Below, in pieces: positions 1 to 8,190 of a DNA stretch of 64,000 bases. A program made the position numbers and the translations under genes. Source of the DNA: Carboxylicivirga fragile. Lineage in GTDB: Bacteria; Bacteroidota; Bacteroidia; Bacteroidales; Marinilabiliaceae. The notes beneath the pieces are model-generated. The model made no database searches. It had not been told where the DNA came from and was given only the letters and a program-made list of their open reading frames with translations. Position 1 is the stretch's first letter. Each line of letters opens with the position of its first letter. The DNA is taken from positions 97,458 through 161,457 of the forward strand of contig JAFMVD010000003.1 of assembly GCA_025499625.1 (NCBI GenBank), read 5' to 3'.

Positions 1-285
1 GTGGGACCACGACCTTTGTTGATGGATTATTTGCCATTGTACAACGATTTTCAGAATAAACGTCATGAAGTCTTACCTGGTATTACAGGTTGGGCACAAG
101 TTAATGGTCGTAACGCAATATCTTGGGACGATAAATTTAAGTTGGATGTTTGGTATGTTGAGAACCGAAGTTTTTGGCTCGATATTAAAATATTATTCTT
201 AACCTTTTTTAAAGTGTTCAAGCGCGAAGGAATTTCGCATGAAGGGGATGTGGCTATGCCACGTTTTACTGGTAGTAAAAACTAA
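1..285 (+). CDS. Sugar transferase (polyprenyl-phosphate glycosyl-1-phosphate transferase), C-terminal part
   Basis: This is the 3' end of a bacterial sugar transferase, cut by the window edge; the reading frame is open from base 1 and the GTG there is probably an internal valine. The 94 visible residues carry the family's GPRPL motif at the start and the [13 protein letters not shown] motif around residues 26-38. Members of this family move a sugar-1-phosphate onto undecaprenyl phosphate to start a repeat unit at the inner membrane. The catalytic Asp-Glu dyad and the membrane-entering N-terminus lie upstream of the window. The ATP-grasp gene follows 46 bp later in the same direction, so it probably belongs to the same polysaccharide operon. 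The family assignment is firm; the sugar cannot be told. Confidence 0.9.
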   Translation: MGPRPLLMDYLPLYNDFQNKRHEVLPGITGWAQVNGRNAISWDDKFKLDVWYVENRSFWLDIKILFLTFFKVFKREGISHEGDVAMPRFTGSKN

Positions 286-331
286 TATCTTAAAATAGAT
301 ACAATAACATTATTAATAAAACCTGATAGCT

Positions 332-1387
332 ATGAAAATATTAATTACTGGTGTAGGCGGTGTAACTCCACGTAGTTTTGCACATTCATTAAGAAAATAT
401 AGTAAGTATGCACGTTATGAGATCATTGGCACTGATATTAATAAGTACGCCATTGGACTTTATATGAATGAGTTGTTTAATAAAACTTATTTAGTTCCTC
501 GTGTTGATGCGCCAAACTATTGGGAAGAGATTGATAAAATAATAAAAGAAGAGAAAATTGATATTGCAATAATAAACCCTGAATTGGAAGTTGTAGAGTG
601 GGCCAAAAGAGCTCAAAGTTATGATTTTCCTTGTAAAGTATTATTGCCTGATTATAACCTCGCATCTGTTATTGTTGATAAAGCACAATTAACCGATGCC
701 TTAATGCCGTTAGGAATAGTTCCAAAGTCATTTACCATCGATAAAGATGCTGACATTGATGAACAAGAAGGGAAGTTGGCCTATCCATTTTGGATAAGAA
801 GTGCCTTAGGCTCAAGTGGTCTTGGTTCAATGCTGATTAAATCTGCTGGTGACTTAAAAAATTGGATTACAATAAATCCAAATGTTGAGAAGTTTTTGGC
901 TAGTGAATACCTGCCAGGAAGAAATCTAGGCTGTAAGATGCTTTATTATAATGGTAAGTTAGTTAGAAGTGCAATTGCTGAAAGGGTTTACTACATCATG
1001 TCAAAGGTTTCCCCATCGGGAATAACAGGTAATACGTGTTTTGGACGTTTAGTAAATGACGAGGGTGTATTTGATGTTGCCAAGCAGGCTATTGAAACTA
1101 TGATTGAAAAGACAGGCGCACCAAAGCATGGTTTTTTTACGGTAGATTTAAAAGAAGATGCTGATGGTAAGCCTATGGTGACAGAGATTAATGTACGTTT
1201 TGTTGCATTTACTCAAGCATATGCCGCTGGTGGAGCTAACATTCCTGAGGATATGATTAGATTGCTCGATGGAGATCCTAACTTCGATATGGAATTCAAA
1301 TTGTATGAGTTTGAAAAAGACATGATTTTCCTTCGCGATGTGGATGAGCAACCAATTATCATGAAGGAGTCACAATTGTTTAGTTAG
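332..1387 (+). CDS. ATP-grasp family ligase (carbamoyl-phosphate-synthase-like)
   Basis: A 351-residue protein with the ATP-grasp layout. The N-terminal pre-ATP-grasp domain starts with a nucleotide-fold motif (ILITGVGG). The central domain has a glycine-rich loop (SALGSSGLGS, about residues 157-166). A C-terminal acid/Asn metal site (VTEINVRF) lies near residue 286. ATP-grasp enzymes join a carboxylate to an amine or similar nucleophile through an acyl phosphate. It is far too short to be CarB and sits inside a polysaccharide operon, so a role in making an amino-acid amide or peptide-like substituent is reasonable but inferred. It lies 37 bp upstream of the first adenylation enzyme, which supports a shared pathway. 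The substrate is unknown. Confidence 0.8.
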   Translation: MKILITGVGGVTPRSFAHSLRKYSKYARYEIIGTDINKYAIGLYMNELFNKTYLVPRVDAPNYWEEIDKIIKEEKIDIAIINPELEVVEWAKRAQSYDFPCKVLLPDYNLASVIVDKAQLTDALMPLGIVPKSFTIDKDADIDEQEGKLAYPFWIRSALGSSGLGSMLIKSAGDLKNWITINPNVEKFLASEYLPGRNLGCKMLYYNGKLVRSAIAERVYYIMSKVSPSGITGNTCFGRLVNDEGVFDVAKQAIETMIEKTGAPKHGFFTVDLKEDADGKPMVTEINVRFVAFTQAYAAGGANIPEDMIRLLDGDPNFDMEFKLYEFEKDMIFLRDVDEQPIIMKESQLFS

Positions 1388-1424
1388 AAATAACTTTTCT
1401 AAATTCGTGGTTTTATAAAGAATA

Positions 1425-2912
1425 ATGATGTTTGTAAAAGAAATATTAAATCCAGTTTTAAATTCTATTGAGCAGTTTGCGGATCGTAATGCTTTTATGA
1501 TAGGAGAATCCTATTATACGTATCGCGATTTTGGCTTATGCATATCAAAGGTTAGAGCAAGAATACAAGAATCTGACTTTGAAGGCAAGAACGTTGGATT
1601 AATGGCTAATGATGACTTAGAGACATATGCATCAATTTTTGCAATATGGTTAGAAGGATTGGCATATGTACCTATTCACCCTAGTTATCCTTTGGATAGA
1701 GGGCAAGGAATTATTGAAGAAGCGGAAATTGGATTGTTTATTGATTCTTCACTGGATTGTCATTATCAGGAAGTTGTCATTATTAAGAGTAAGGAGCTTT
1801 CTGATTGCGAATTAAACCTTGTGCCAGTCAATACCAATGAAGATAGTTTAGCCTATATCCTATTTACTTCTGGTAGCACAGGTAAACCTAAAGGCGTGCC
1901 CATTACACGAGCTAACTTGGTTGCCTTTATGAGTGCTTTTTGGCAGATTGGTTTCCAAGTTGATGAAACGGATAAGTGTTTACAGTATTTCGATCTTTCA
2001 TTTGATATTTCAATTCAATCGTATTTGGTGCCACTACAAAAAGGGGCTTGTACTTATACAGTAGGTCATGACAAGATAAAACCAACATATACTGTTGAAT
2101 TACTTGAAGATCATGAATTAACATTTGGAGCGACACCTCCTTCGATGATACGGTTCTTACGCCCATATTTTGAAGAGATTGATTTACCACATTTAAAATG
2201 TAATATTCTTTGTGCGGAGGCATCAGCTCTTGATTTAATTAAGGAATGGAAGGATTGCATTCCAAATTCAAATATTTATAATTTATATGGTCCAACTGAA
2301 GCGACCATATATTGCACATATTCTGAGTTTTACCAGAATAAGAAAAATAAACATTTAAATGGGATGTTGTCAATTGGAAAGCCTTTAAACGGTGTTGATA
2401 TTCTTGTTGTTGATGAAGACAATAAGGAGGTATTGAAGGGTGAGAAAGGTGAGCTTTGCGTTTCAGGAGAACTTGTTACAAAAGGATATTGGAAGAATGA
2501 ACTGAAAAATGAGGAAGCCTTTTTTATAGAACTATATAATGGCAAAGAGAAAAGATTTTATAAAACAGGAGATCTTTGTTTTATTGATTCTGATTCTGAT
2601 ATAATGCTTTCCGGAAGATTGGATTATCAAGTAAAGGTGCAAGGTTATCGAATTGAGCTGGGTGAAATAGAACATTTAGCACGCGAATTTTCTCAAGGTC
2701 ATAACGCAGTGGCTGTTATTTTTGATAATCGATTAGGTCATACAGAAATAGCATTGTTTATTGAGGGAAAAATTGATGTAAAGGAATTAGCAAATTATTT
2801 AAAAACTAAGTTGCCAGTTTACATGTGTCCGACAAAACTGATTTGTGACATTGAATTTCCATTGAATATTAATGGTAAGGTTGATAGGCCACAATTGAGA
2901 AAATTAGTTTAA
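1425..2912 (+). CDS. DltA-like amino acid adenylation enzyme, copy 1
   Basis: A stand-alone AMP-forming ligase of 495 residues, the length of DltA. It would activate an amino acid with ATP and load it on a carrier protein. Visible core motifs are the P-loop TSGSTGKPKG (about 147-156), YGPTEATIY (about 287-295), YKTGD (about 378), GYRIELGEIE (about 407-416) and the catalytic lysine K485 in NGKVDR. Asp194 in SFDIS aligns with the NRPS aspartate that grips the alpha-amino group, so an amino-acid substrate is likely. Cys263 (ILCAEA) aligns by eye with the DltA cysteine involved in D-alanine choice. There are no condensation or carrier domains. ATG is possible at 1425 or 1428. Copy 2 at 4019 is a close paralogue. 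Confidence 0.88.
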   Translation: MMFVKEILNPVLNSIEQFADRNAFMIGESYYTYRDFGLCISKVRARIQESDFEGKNVGLMANDDLETYASIFAIWLEGLAYVPIHPSYPLDRGQGIIEEAEIGLFIDSSLDCHYQEVVIIKSKELSDCELNLVPVNTNEDSLAYILFTSGSTGKPKGVPITRANLVAFMSAFWQIGFQVDETDKCLQYFDLSFDISIQSYLVPLQKGACTYTVGHDKIKPTYTVELLEDHELTFGATPPSMIRFLRPYFEEIDLPHLKCNILCAEASALDLIKEWKDCIPNSNIYNLYGPTEATIYCTYSEFYQNKKNKHLNGMLSIGKPLNGVDILVVDEDNKEVLKGEKGELCVSGELVTKGYWKNELKNEEAFFIELYNGKEKRFYKTGDLCFIDSDSDIMLSGRLDYQVKVQGYRIELGEIEHLAREFSQGHNAVAVIFDNRLGHTEIALFIEGKIDVKELANYLKTKLPVYMCPTKLICDIEFPLNINGKVDRPQLRKLV

Positions 2913-3021
2913 TAAACAGTAGACGTGTTTTAAGAAAGAATTACACATTGATAGAGGGTGTCTAATCTGTTGAGCATGATTGTTCGTGTTCAAATGGATA
3001 ATGAAAATAAATTATTGACGC

Positions 3022-3309
3022 ATGAAAAAAGAAGTTATACAGTTGATACTTGATTGCATCAAAAATCAAAATAAGAATGATTTAGAATGCAATATAATAG
3101 TTGAAGAAACAACAATGTTAATAGGGCAGGATAGTTGTTTTGGCTCGCTTAGTCTCGCAAATTTATTGATAAGTATTGAAGAAAAGGTTTACGAGCGATT
3201 CGAAACTCGAATTGATTTAGTGGATGAGAAAGCTCTAGGCCGACCTGATAGTCCTTATAAAAATGTTGAATCCTTAGCTAGTTTTATAAGCGATACAATT
3301 AGTTCATAA
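3022..3309 (+). CDS. Divergent acyl/aminoacyl carrier protein
   Basis: A 95-residue acidic helical protein of carrier-protein size and context. The region around residues 40-58 reads like helix II of a carrier (GSLSLANLLISIEE), with Ser42 in the place of the phosphopantetheine serine. The canonical Asp before that serine is replaced by Gly, so the usual DSL reads GSL. Such variants occur among DltC/NRPS-like stand-alone carriers, but attachment of phosphopantetheine is not proven here. It sits between adenylation enzyme 1 (109 bp upstream) and GNAT 1 (33 bp downstream), which suggests that it is the carrier for that enzyme. The alternative is a degenerate carrier that has lost its prosthetic group. 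Confidence 0.65.
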   Translation: MKKEVIQLILDCIKNQNKNDLECNIIVEETTMLIGQDSCFGSLSLANLLISIEEKVYERFETRIDLVDEKALGRPDSPYKNVESLASFISDTISS

Positions 3310-3342
3310 ACTGTCGTCTCAATATATTGTAAATATTAAAAT

Positions 3343-3993
3343 ATGAAAGATTATACATTCAGGAAAGCGAATGAATCCGACATCGATTTTATAGTTGAAA
3401 GCATTATTGAAGCTGAGAAATCGGGAACTGATAGGTTAAGTTATTCAACATTATTTGGATTGACAGAAGCTGAAGTCCGTAGTTTGTTGTCTGAGGCGTT
3501 GATGGAAGATATGGAAGATTGTGATTTATGGTTGTCGGGTTTTGTTGTTGCAGAATACGAAGGTAGACCAGTTGCATCGCTTAGTGCTTGGGTTGAAGCC
3601 TTAAACGGAATTCCCTCAGTAAATGTTAAAGGTAATCTGTTAGGTTTTTTATTGCCTAGAGAAGCTCTTATGCGGGCTAATAAATTAAACCATATTTGTT
3701 CCGAGCTGTCCACAGAATATAAACCTGGTAGTTTTTGGTTGGGAGCCGCATATGTTGCGCCCGAGCATCAAGGGAATTTACTTTTAGTTAGGCTCTGTCA
3801 GGAACAAATTAATCTACACCCTGAAGCAACAGGTGTATATTGTCAAGTTTTTGCAAATAATGCAGCCTCCATTCAGAACTTTAAACTGATGAAGTTTGAG
3901 CTAAGTGAGGAATACAATTCAAATAATGAAAAGATTAATGAGTTGTTGCCATCAAATGGTAAGTTTATTTTTTATAAAGAATTAAGTCGCTGA
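3343..3993 (+). CDS. GNAT-family N-acetyltransferase, copy 1
   Basis: A 216-residue protein that starts like many GNATs (YTFRKANESDIDFIV) and has the acetyl-CoA-binding strand-turn-helix around residues 135-150 (AYVAPEHQGNLLLVRL). The pyrophosphate loop is degenerate: the family rule is Q/R-x-x-G-x-G/A, and here it reads HQGNLLL. The family moves an acyl group from acyl-CoA to an amine. Between two aminoacyl-activating enzymes, the natural inference is N-acylation of the carrier-bound or released amino acid. It is paralogous to the gene at 5511; both share the RLSYS/VLSYS region and the LSAWVE stretch. The exact donor and acceptor cannot be read from sequence. Confidence 0.75.
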   Translation: MKDYTFRKANESDIDFIVESIIEAEKSGTDRLSYSTLFGLTEAEVRSLLSEALMEDMEDCDLWLSGFVVAEYEGRPVASLSAWVEALNGIPSVNVKGNLLGFLLPREALMRANKLNHICSELSTEYKPGSFWLGAAYVAPEHQGNLLLVRLCQEQINLHPEATGVYCQVFANNAASIQNFKLMKFELSEEYNSNNEKINELLPSNGKFIFYKELSR

Positions 3994-4018
3994 TAATAAA
4001 TCTTAAGGATTAGAAATT

Positions 4019-5524
4019 ATGTTTCAAAATTACATTTTACAACCAATAGTTAATGCTATTGAATCTTTTTCTCAAAGAAATGCTTTTTTTATTGATGAGA
4101 AGCACTATACGTATTCAGAATTAGGTGAAAGTATTTCTAAAATTAGAAAAGAGCTAAAATCCATAAATACACCGTCTAAAAATATAGGCTTAATTACGAA
4201 TGATGATATTGAAACTTACGCATCTATATTAGCGTTATGGATGGAAGGTTTCGCTTATGTTCCGATTCATCCAGGACATCCACGAAATAGAGGTGAAGAG
4301 ATCATTAAACAGGCTGATGTTTCTTGGATTGTTGACTCAAGTGATAAATCTTTTTTTGATTCCATTAATACGATTAAAACTAAAGATTTAGAGTTTTCGA
4401 GTCTTAATCTGGAACTTAGCGAAATTGATGATAGAGAATTAGCATATATCTTATTTACTTCGGGGAGTACAGGTGCTCCGAAAGGAGTAACTATTACTAG
4501 AAAGAATGTTGGTGCATTTTTAAAATCATTCTGGGATATTGGCTTTGAGATTGATGAGAATGATAGATGTTTACAATGTTTCGATTTAACTTTCGATGTA
4601 TCTGTTCAATCTTTTCTTGTGCCTTTAACAAAGGGAGCATGTATGTACACCATCCCTCATGATAGAATAAAATATAGCTATGCTTCTGAGTTGCTTGAAG
4701 AGCAAGCGTTAACATTTGGGGCTATGGCGCCATCTATGGTCAGGTTTCTTAAACCATATTTCGATGAAATTGATTTGCCAGAATTAAGGTATAATATATT
4801 AACAGCTGAAGCATCACCTTTAAGTTTAATTGATGAATGGTCTAAGTGTATTCCAAATGCTAAAATATTTGATTTATACGGTCCAACAGAAGCTACCATT
4901 TATTGTACTCATAATTTATACACTCGTGAAGGAGAGAATAAAGAGTTAAATGGAATGTTCTGTATTGGAAAGCCTATGGATGGGGTTTATGCTATTATTT
5001 GTGATGAAGAAGGTAAAATTTTACCAAAGAATAAAAAAGGAGAGCTTTGTGTAGCCGGTGATCAAGTAACTTTAGGATATTGGCGTAATCCTGAGAAAAA
5101 TGAAAGTTCATTTTTTACTACTGAGTACAATAATGAACAAATGCGTTTTTATAAAACTGGTGATGCATGTTATATTGATGATCAGGGTGATTTAATGCTA
5201 AGTGGTAGATTAGATTACCAAGTTAAAATTCAAGGTTATAGAATTGAATTGGGCGAGATTGAATGTCATGTGCGAGACGTACTTGAAGGTAGTAATGCAG
5301 TTGCAGTTGTGTATCAGAACAGTTTTGGTACTGATGAAATTGCCATGTTCATTGAAAATGAAGAGCCAAATAATGAAGCTGTAGTCAAGGAATATTTAAA
5401 AACAAAGTTGCCGATATATATGATACCATCAAAGTTTGTATTTGTTTCAAAGTTTCCAATTAATACGAATGGTAAAACGGATCGGTTAGAGTTAAAAAAA
5501 CAATTGAGTGATGGATTATATTAA
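4019..5524 (+). CDS. DltA-like amino acid adenylation enzyme, copy 2
   Basis: A 501-residue paralogue of the enzyme at 1425. In a 66-residue core stretch ending at YGPTEATIYC I count 48 identities. The same motifs are present: P-loop TSGSTGAPKG (about 146-155), GYRIELGEIE and catalytic K486 in NGKTDR. Asp193 (TFDVS) again fits an alpha-amino anchor. The position matching Cys263 of copy 1 is Thr262 (ILTAEA), so the pocket differs and a different amino acid is likely. It starts 25 bp after GNAT 1. Its last codons overlap the start of GNAT 2 by 14 bp, a sign of translational coupling. The module order (ligase, GNAT, carrier) differs from the first set. Confidence 0.88.
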   Translation: MFQNYILQPIVNAIESFSQRNAFFIDEKHYTYSELGESISKIRKELKSINTPSKNIGLITNDDIETYASILALWMEGFAYVPIHPGHPRNRGEEIIKQADVSWIVDSSDKSFFDSINTIKTKDLEFSSLNLELSEIDDRELAYILFTSGSTGAPKGVTITRKNVGAFLKSFWDIGFEIDENDRCLQCFDLTFDVSVQSFLVPLTKGACMYTIPHDRIKYSYASELLEEQALTFGAMAPSMVRFLKPYFDEIDLPELRYNILTAEASPLSLIDEWSKCIPNAKIFDLYGPTEATIYCTHNLYTREGENKELNGMFCIGKPMDGVYAIICDEEGKILPKNKKGELCVAGDQVTLGYWRNPEKNESSFFTTEYNNEQMRFYKTGDACYIDDQGDLMLSGRLDYQVKIQGYRIELGEIECHVRDVLEGSNAVAVVYQNSFGTDEIAMFIENEEPNNEAVVKEYLKTKLPIYMIPSKFVFVSKFPINTNGKTDRLELKKQLSDGLY

Positions 5525-6167
5525 CATACGTCATGCGACGGAGGCAGATATACCTTTTCTGGTTAAAACTATTATTGAAGCTGAAAAGAGTGGTACAGAA
5601 GTGTTATCTTATAGTTCGATCTTCGGAGTTACTGAAGCAGAAACTGAAGATTATTTAACGCAGGTGCTTGAAGAAGAGATAGATGGTTGTGAATTATCTG
5701 TGTCTAGTTTTATGGTGGCTGAGTCAGATAACCAAATAGTAGCTGCTTTAAGCGCTTGGGTTGAAGGTAGCGAAGGATTAGCGTCGAGTAAATTGAAAGG
5801 TAACTTGTTAAGTTTTGTGTTACCTCCTCAGGCAATACAAAAGGCTGCAAAGGTGAGTGGATTATTAAATCAAGTTCACATTGATTACATAGATGGTACT
5901 GTACAGAAAGGGGCAGGTTATGTTATTGAATCATTCCGAAAGAAAGGCCTACTAGGTCGACTGACAGAAGAGATATTTGCTTATTATAAAGAAAAGAACC
6001 CTGAAATAAAAATAGCGCATACTCAGGTGTTTGAGTGTAATATACCTGCTTTAAAAGCGAATCAAAAAATTGGTTTTGAGGTGGTTGATTCGGTTGAGTG
6101 TGAGGATTTAACTGTGTTAAAATATTTGCCTTCTAACAAAAAATTATTATTAAAAAGACAATTATAA
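5511..6167 (+). CDS. GNAT-family N-acetyltransferase, copy 2
   Basis: A 218-residue GNAT. I chose ATG 5511, one codon inside a possible GTG at 5508; either start overlaps the end of adenylation enzyme 2. The acetyl-CoA loop is near residues 136-151 (GYVIESFRKKGLLGRL) and is more canonical than in copy 1, with R-K-K-G-L-L-G. The N-terminus (IRHATEADIPFLVKTIIEAEKSGT) closely matches copy 1, so the two arose by duplication. The proposed role is acylation of the amino group of the amino acid handled by enzyme 2 and the carrier at 6186. This is inference from the overlap and operon order; the family assignment itself is sound. Confidence 0.78.
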   Translation: MDYINIRHATEADIPFLVKTIIEAEKSGTEVLSYSSIFGVTEAETEDYLTQVLEEEIDGCELSVSSFMVAESDNQIVAALSAWVEGSEGLASSKLKGNLLSFVLPPQAIQKAAKVSGLLNQVHIDYIDGTVQKGAGYVIESFRKKGLLGRLTEEIFAYYKEKNPEIKIAHTQVFECNIPALKANQKIGFEVVDSVECEDLTVLKYLPSNKKLLLKRQL

Positions 6168-6185
6168 CTAATTAAACTATTACTT

Positions 6186-6425
6186 ATGGAAAGAGCTGAA
6201 ATGTATAAGGAATTGACAGTATTGTTTAGAAAAGTGTTTAATAACGATACGCTTGAAGTTACTGATGAACTAACAGCTAACGACGTTGAAAACTGGGATT
6301 CATTATCTCACATGTTATTAATAAATGAAGTTGAAGAAAAGTACTCAGTTAAATTTAGATTAAAGGAATTGAATAAGATGCGCAATGTCGGTGACATGGT
6401 AGATATCTTATTGACAAAGGTATAG
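6186..6425 (+). CDS. Acyl/aminoacyl carrier protein
   Basis: A 79-residue carrier protein. The phosphopantetheine site is canonical: Ser39 in NWDSLSHMLLINEVEEKY. The charge pattern of helix II is typical of stand-alone carriers such as DltC or ACP. It lies 18 bp after GNAT 2 and is the last gene before a terminator-like hairpin at 6496-6541. It would be loaded by adenylation enzyme 2 and possibly also by enzyme 1, since the carrier at 3022 is divergent. The MBOAT genes that could unload it begin 330 bp further on. Carrier status is near certain; the cargo is inferred. Confidence 0.9.
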   Translation: MERAEMYKELTVLFRKVFNNDTLEVTDELTANDVENWDSLSHMLLINEVEEKYSVKFRLKELNKMRNVGDMVDILLTKV

Positions 6426-6495
6426 CTTGTGTAATTAGCAGTCCTACTATATTATGTATTGATATATAGGATACTACTTATTGGTAAAAGACTAT

Positions 6496-6541
6496 TAGGC
6501 TCTTCTTGTTTACTATTTATTTAGTAAATGATGAGAGCCTA
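6496..6541 (+). terminator. Stem-loop terminator after the carrier gene
   Basis: TAGGCTCT pairs with GAGAGCCTA, and inside it TTTACTA pairs with TAGTAAA; the run attcttttat follows. The position, 70 bp behind the carrier stop, fits the end of the adenylation/GNAT operon. Confidence 0.7.
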
Positions 6542-6641
6542 TTCTTTTATTGTTTGATGGGGATTTTAATGTAGTTTATCAGTGCAAATAGATCACTTAT
6601 CAAATTGACCAAATTCTGCCCTGTAGCGCTGACAAAATTTC

Positions 6642-6649
6642 TATTTTTG
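6642..6649 (+). promoter_or_regulatory. Bacteroidota-type -7 promoter element
   Basis: TATTTTTG followed by C fits the TAnnTTTG consensus of the major Bacteroidota sigma factor. It lies 105 bp ahead of the MBOAT start and behind the upstream terminator. No good TTTG was found at the -33 spacing, so the call rests on the -7 word and position. Confidence 0.4.
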
Positions 6650-6754
6650 CATTGCTATAATTTCGTTGAAGGATGATGAAATGATACTTATTTTATGCCT
6701 TATGTCATTTTTTGTTCGATTATATTAGAAATAGATGATTAATTCGTATTTGTA

Positions 6755-8188
6755 ATGGTTTTTACCTCGTTAAATTTTTTTATTTTCTTCCCGATCGTCC
6801 TGTTGTTATTTTATCTGGTTCCGGTAAAGTATAGATGGATTGTGTTGCTCGGAGCTAGTTACTTCTTTTATATTAACATTAAGCCTGTATATGTAGTTTT
6901 ACTTCTGTTCATTACGCTGTCAACTTACATTTTTACAAGGTGGATTGATTCAAGTCCCGATGAAGATAAAAAAAGGTTATTGATGCGAGTCAATATCGTC
7001 TTAATCCTGTTGCCACTTTTATTTTTTAAGTATTTTGCCTTTGTAAATAATCAATTGTTGGATCTAATGGTTGCTAATAATTTAAGGTGGCCATTACCTG
7101 AAGTTAGCTTCTTATTACCAATCGGAATTTCGTATTACACATTTATGTGTATTGGATATACAATTGATGTATATAATGAAGATATAAAAGCAGAAAAACA
7201 TCTGGGTATTGTTGCATTATTTACAGCCTTCTTTCCTTTGATATTATCAGGCCCAATTGAACGAGCCGGAAATATGATTCCGCAGTTCAAAAATATTAAA
7301 TCAATTAAAGCTCATAACTTGTCGGCTGGTTTAAAATTTATGCTTTGGGGCTATTTTATGAAATTAGTTGTTGCCGATCGTTTAGGTATATATATTGATA
7401 ATGTATATGGTGATATTGTTGGTCATAATGGGAATAGTTTATTAATAGCGACTGTACTCTACCCTTTTCAAGTATACGCCGATTTAGGAGGGTATTCATT
7501 AATCGCCATTGGTGTGGCTAAACTTATGGGATTTGATGTTATGCAGAATTTTGAACGGCCATTTTTTGCGACAAGTATGGCTGACTTTTGGCGACGATGG
7601 CATATGTCATTAATTACTTGGTTAACAGACTATGTTTATACACCATTGTCTTTTACATTTCGTAAAATTGGCATGATTGGAATTATAATTGCTTTAATGG
7701 TTACCTTTTTGTTAAGTGGTATTTGGCACCACACTGATATGACTTCAGTTATGTGGGGATTATCACAAGGTACTTTTTTAAGTATTGAAGCTATATTTCA
7801 TAAACGGAGAAATAAATTTGAGGAAAAATACAGACTTAACTCCCGAGCTTTATACATTACTTTTTGCATAATTACTACATTCATCTTATTTACATCTTCA
7901 CAGGTATTTGGTAGAGCAGATACCTTGGGTGAATCTTGGATGATATTTAATAAAATCTTTGTTGATAGAGGTGTCCCATATCTCGATATGACAACTCTTG
8001 CCTTTGCGCTCTTAGGGCTTGGTGTATTGCTTTTAAAAGATTTTAAGAATGAGTTTAAACCTCGAATTTTGGTATGGGTATTTGATAAGAACTTGGTACG
8101 CTACCTATCTTATTCAATTGTGTTTTATATGATATTGTTGATGGGGGTTTTTAACAATGGTGGATCCTTTATCTATTTTAAATATTAG
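6755..8188 (+). CDS. MBOAT acyltransferase (DltB/AlgI-like), copy 1
   Basis: A 477-residue polytopic membrane protein of the MBOAT family, which includes DltB and AlgI. It would take an acyl or aminoacyl group from a cytoplasmic donor and pass it to a polysaccharide or relay protein outside. Visible family motifs are PIGISYYTF (about 120), the conserved RRWHMSLITWL and the active-site histidine H325 in SGIWHHTD. The usual AlgI-type motif is WHG; here it is WHH. It is followed at once by an SGNH-like partner, the same pairing as DltB/DltD and AlgI/AlgJ. Copy 2 at 9260 has the same length, with 55 of the first 67 residues identical. With the carrier genes just upstream, an aminoacyl donor is plausible but inferred. 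Confidence 0.88.
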   Translation: MVFTSLNFFIFFPIVLLLFYLVPVKYRWIVLLGASYFFYINIKPVYVVLLLFITLSTYIFTRWIDSSPDEDKKRLLMRVNIVLILLPLLFFKYFAFVNNQLLDLMVANNLRWPLPEVSFLLPIGISYYTFMCIGYTIDVYNEDIKAEKHLGIVALFTAFFPLILSGPIERAGNMIPQFKNIKSIKAHNLSAGLKFMLWGYFMKLVVADRLGIYIDNVYGDIVGHNGNSLLIATVLYPFQVYADLGGYSLIAIGVAKLMGFDVMQNFERPFFATSMADFWRRWHMSLITWLTDYVYTPLSFTFRKIGMIGIIIALMVTFLLSGIWHHTDMTSVMWGLSQGTFLSIEAIFHKRRNKFEEKYRLNSRALYITFCIITTFILFTSSQVFGRADTLGESWMIFNKIFVDRGVPYLDMTTLAFALLGLGVLLLKDFKNEFKPRILVWVFDKNLVRYLSYSIVFYMILLMGVFNNGGSFIYFKY

Positions 8189-8190
8189 TG

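Larger units (their letters stand above)
6426..6754. other. Intergenic region with terminator and promoter
   Basis: A 329-bp gap without a coding frame of note. It holds a stem-loop (6496-6541) behind the carrier gene and, 100 bp later, a TATTTTTGC promoter word (6642-6650) ahead of the first MBOAT gene. The split suggests that the activation genes and the membrane transfer genes are separate transcription units. Confidence 0.6.

Noticed and set aside
332..1387. CarB (carbamoyl-phosphate synthase large chain)
   Set aside because: The protein has only one ATP-grasp unit and 351 residues, against more than 1000 in CarB, and lacks a carA neighbour.
1425..6425. Non-ribosomal peptide synthetase cluster
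   Set aside because: Adenylation enzymes and carriers are stand-alone, and there is no condensation, thioesterase or MbtH-like gene. The MBOAT and SGNH-like partners fit a Dlt-like scheme better.
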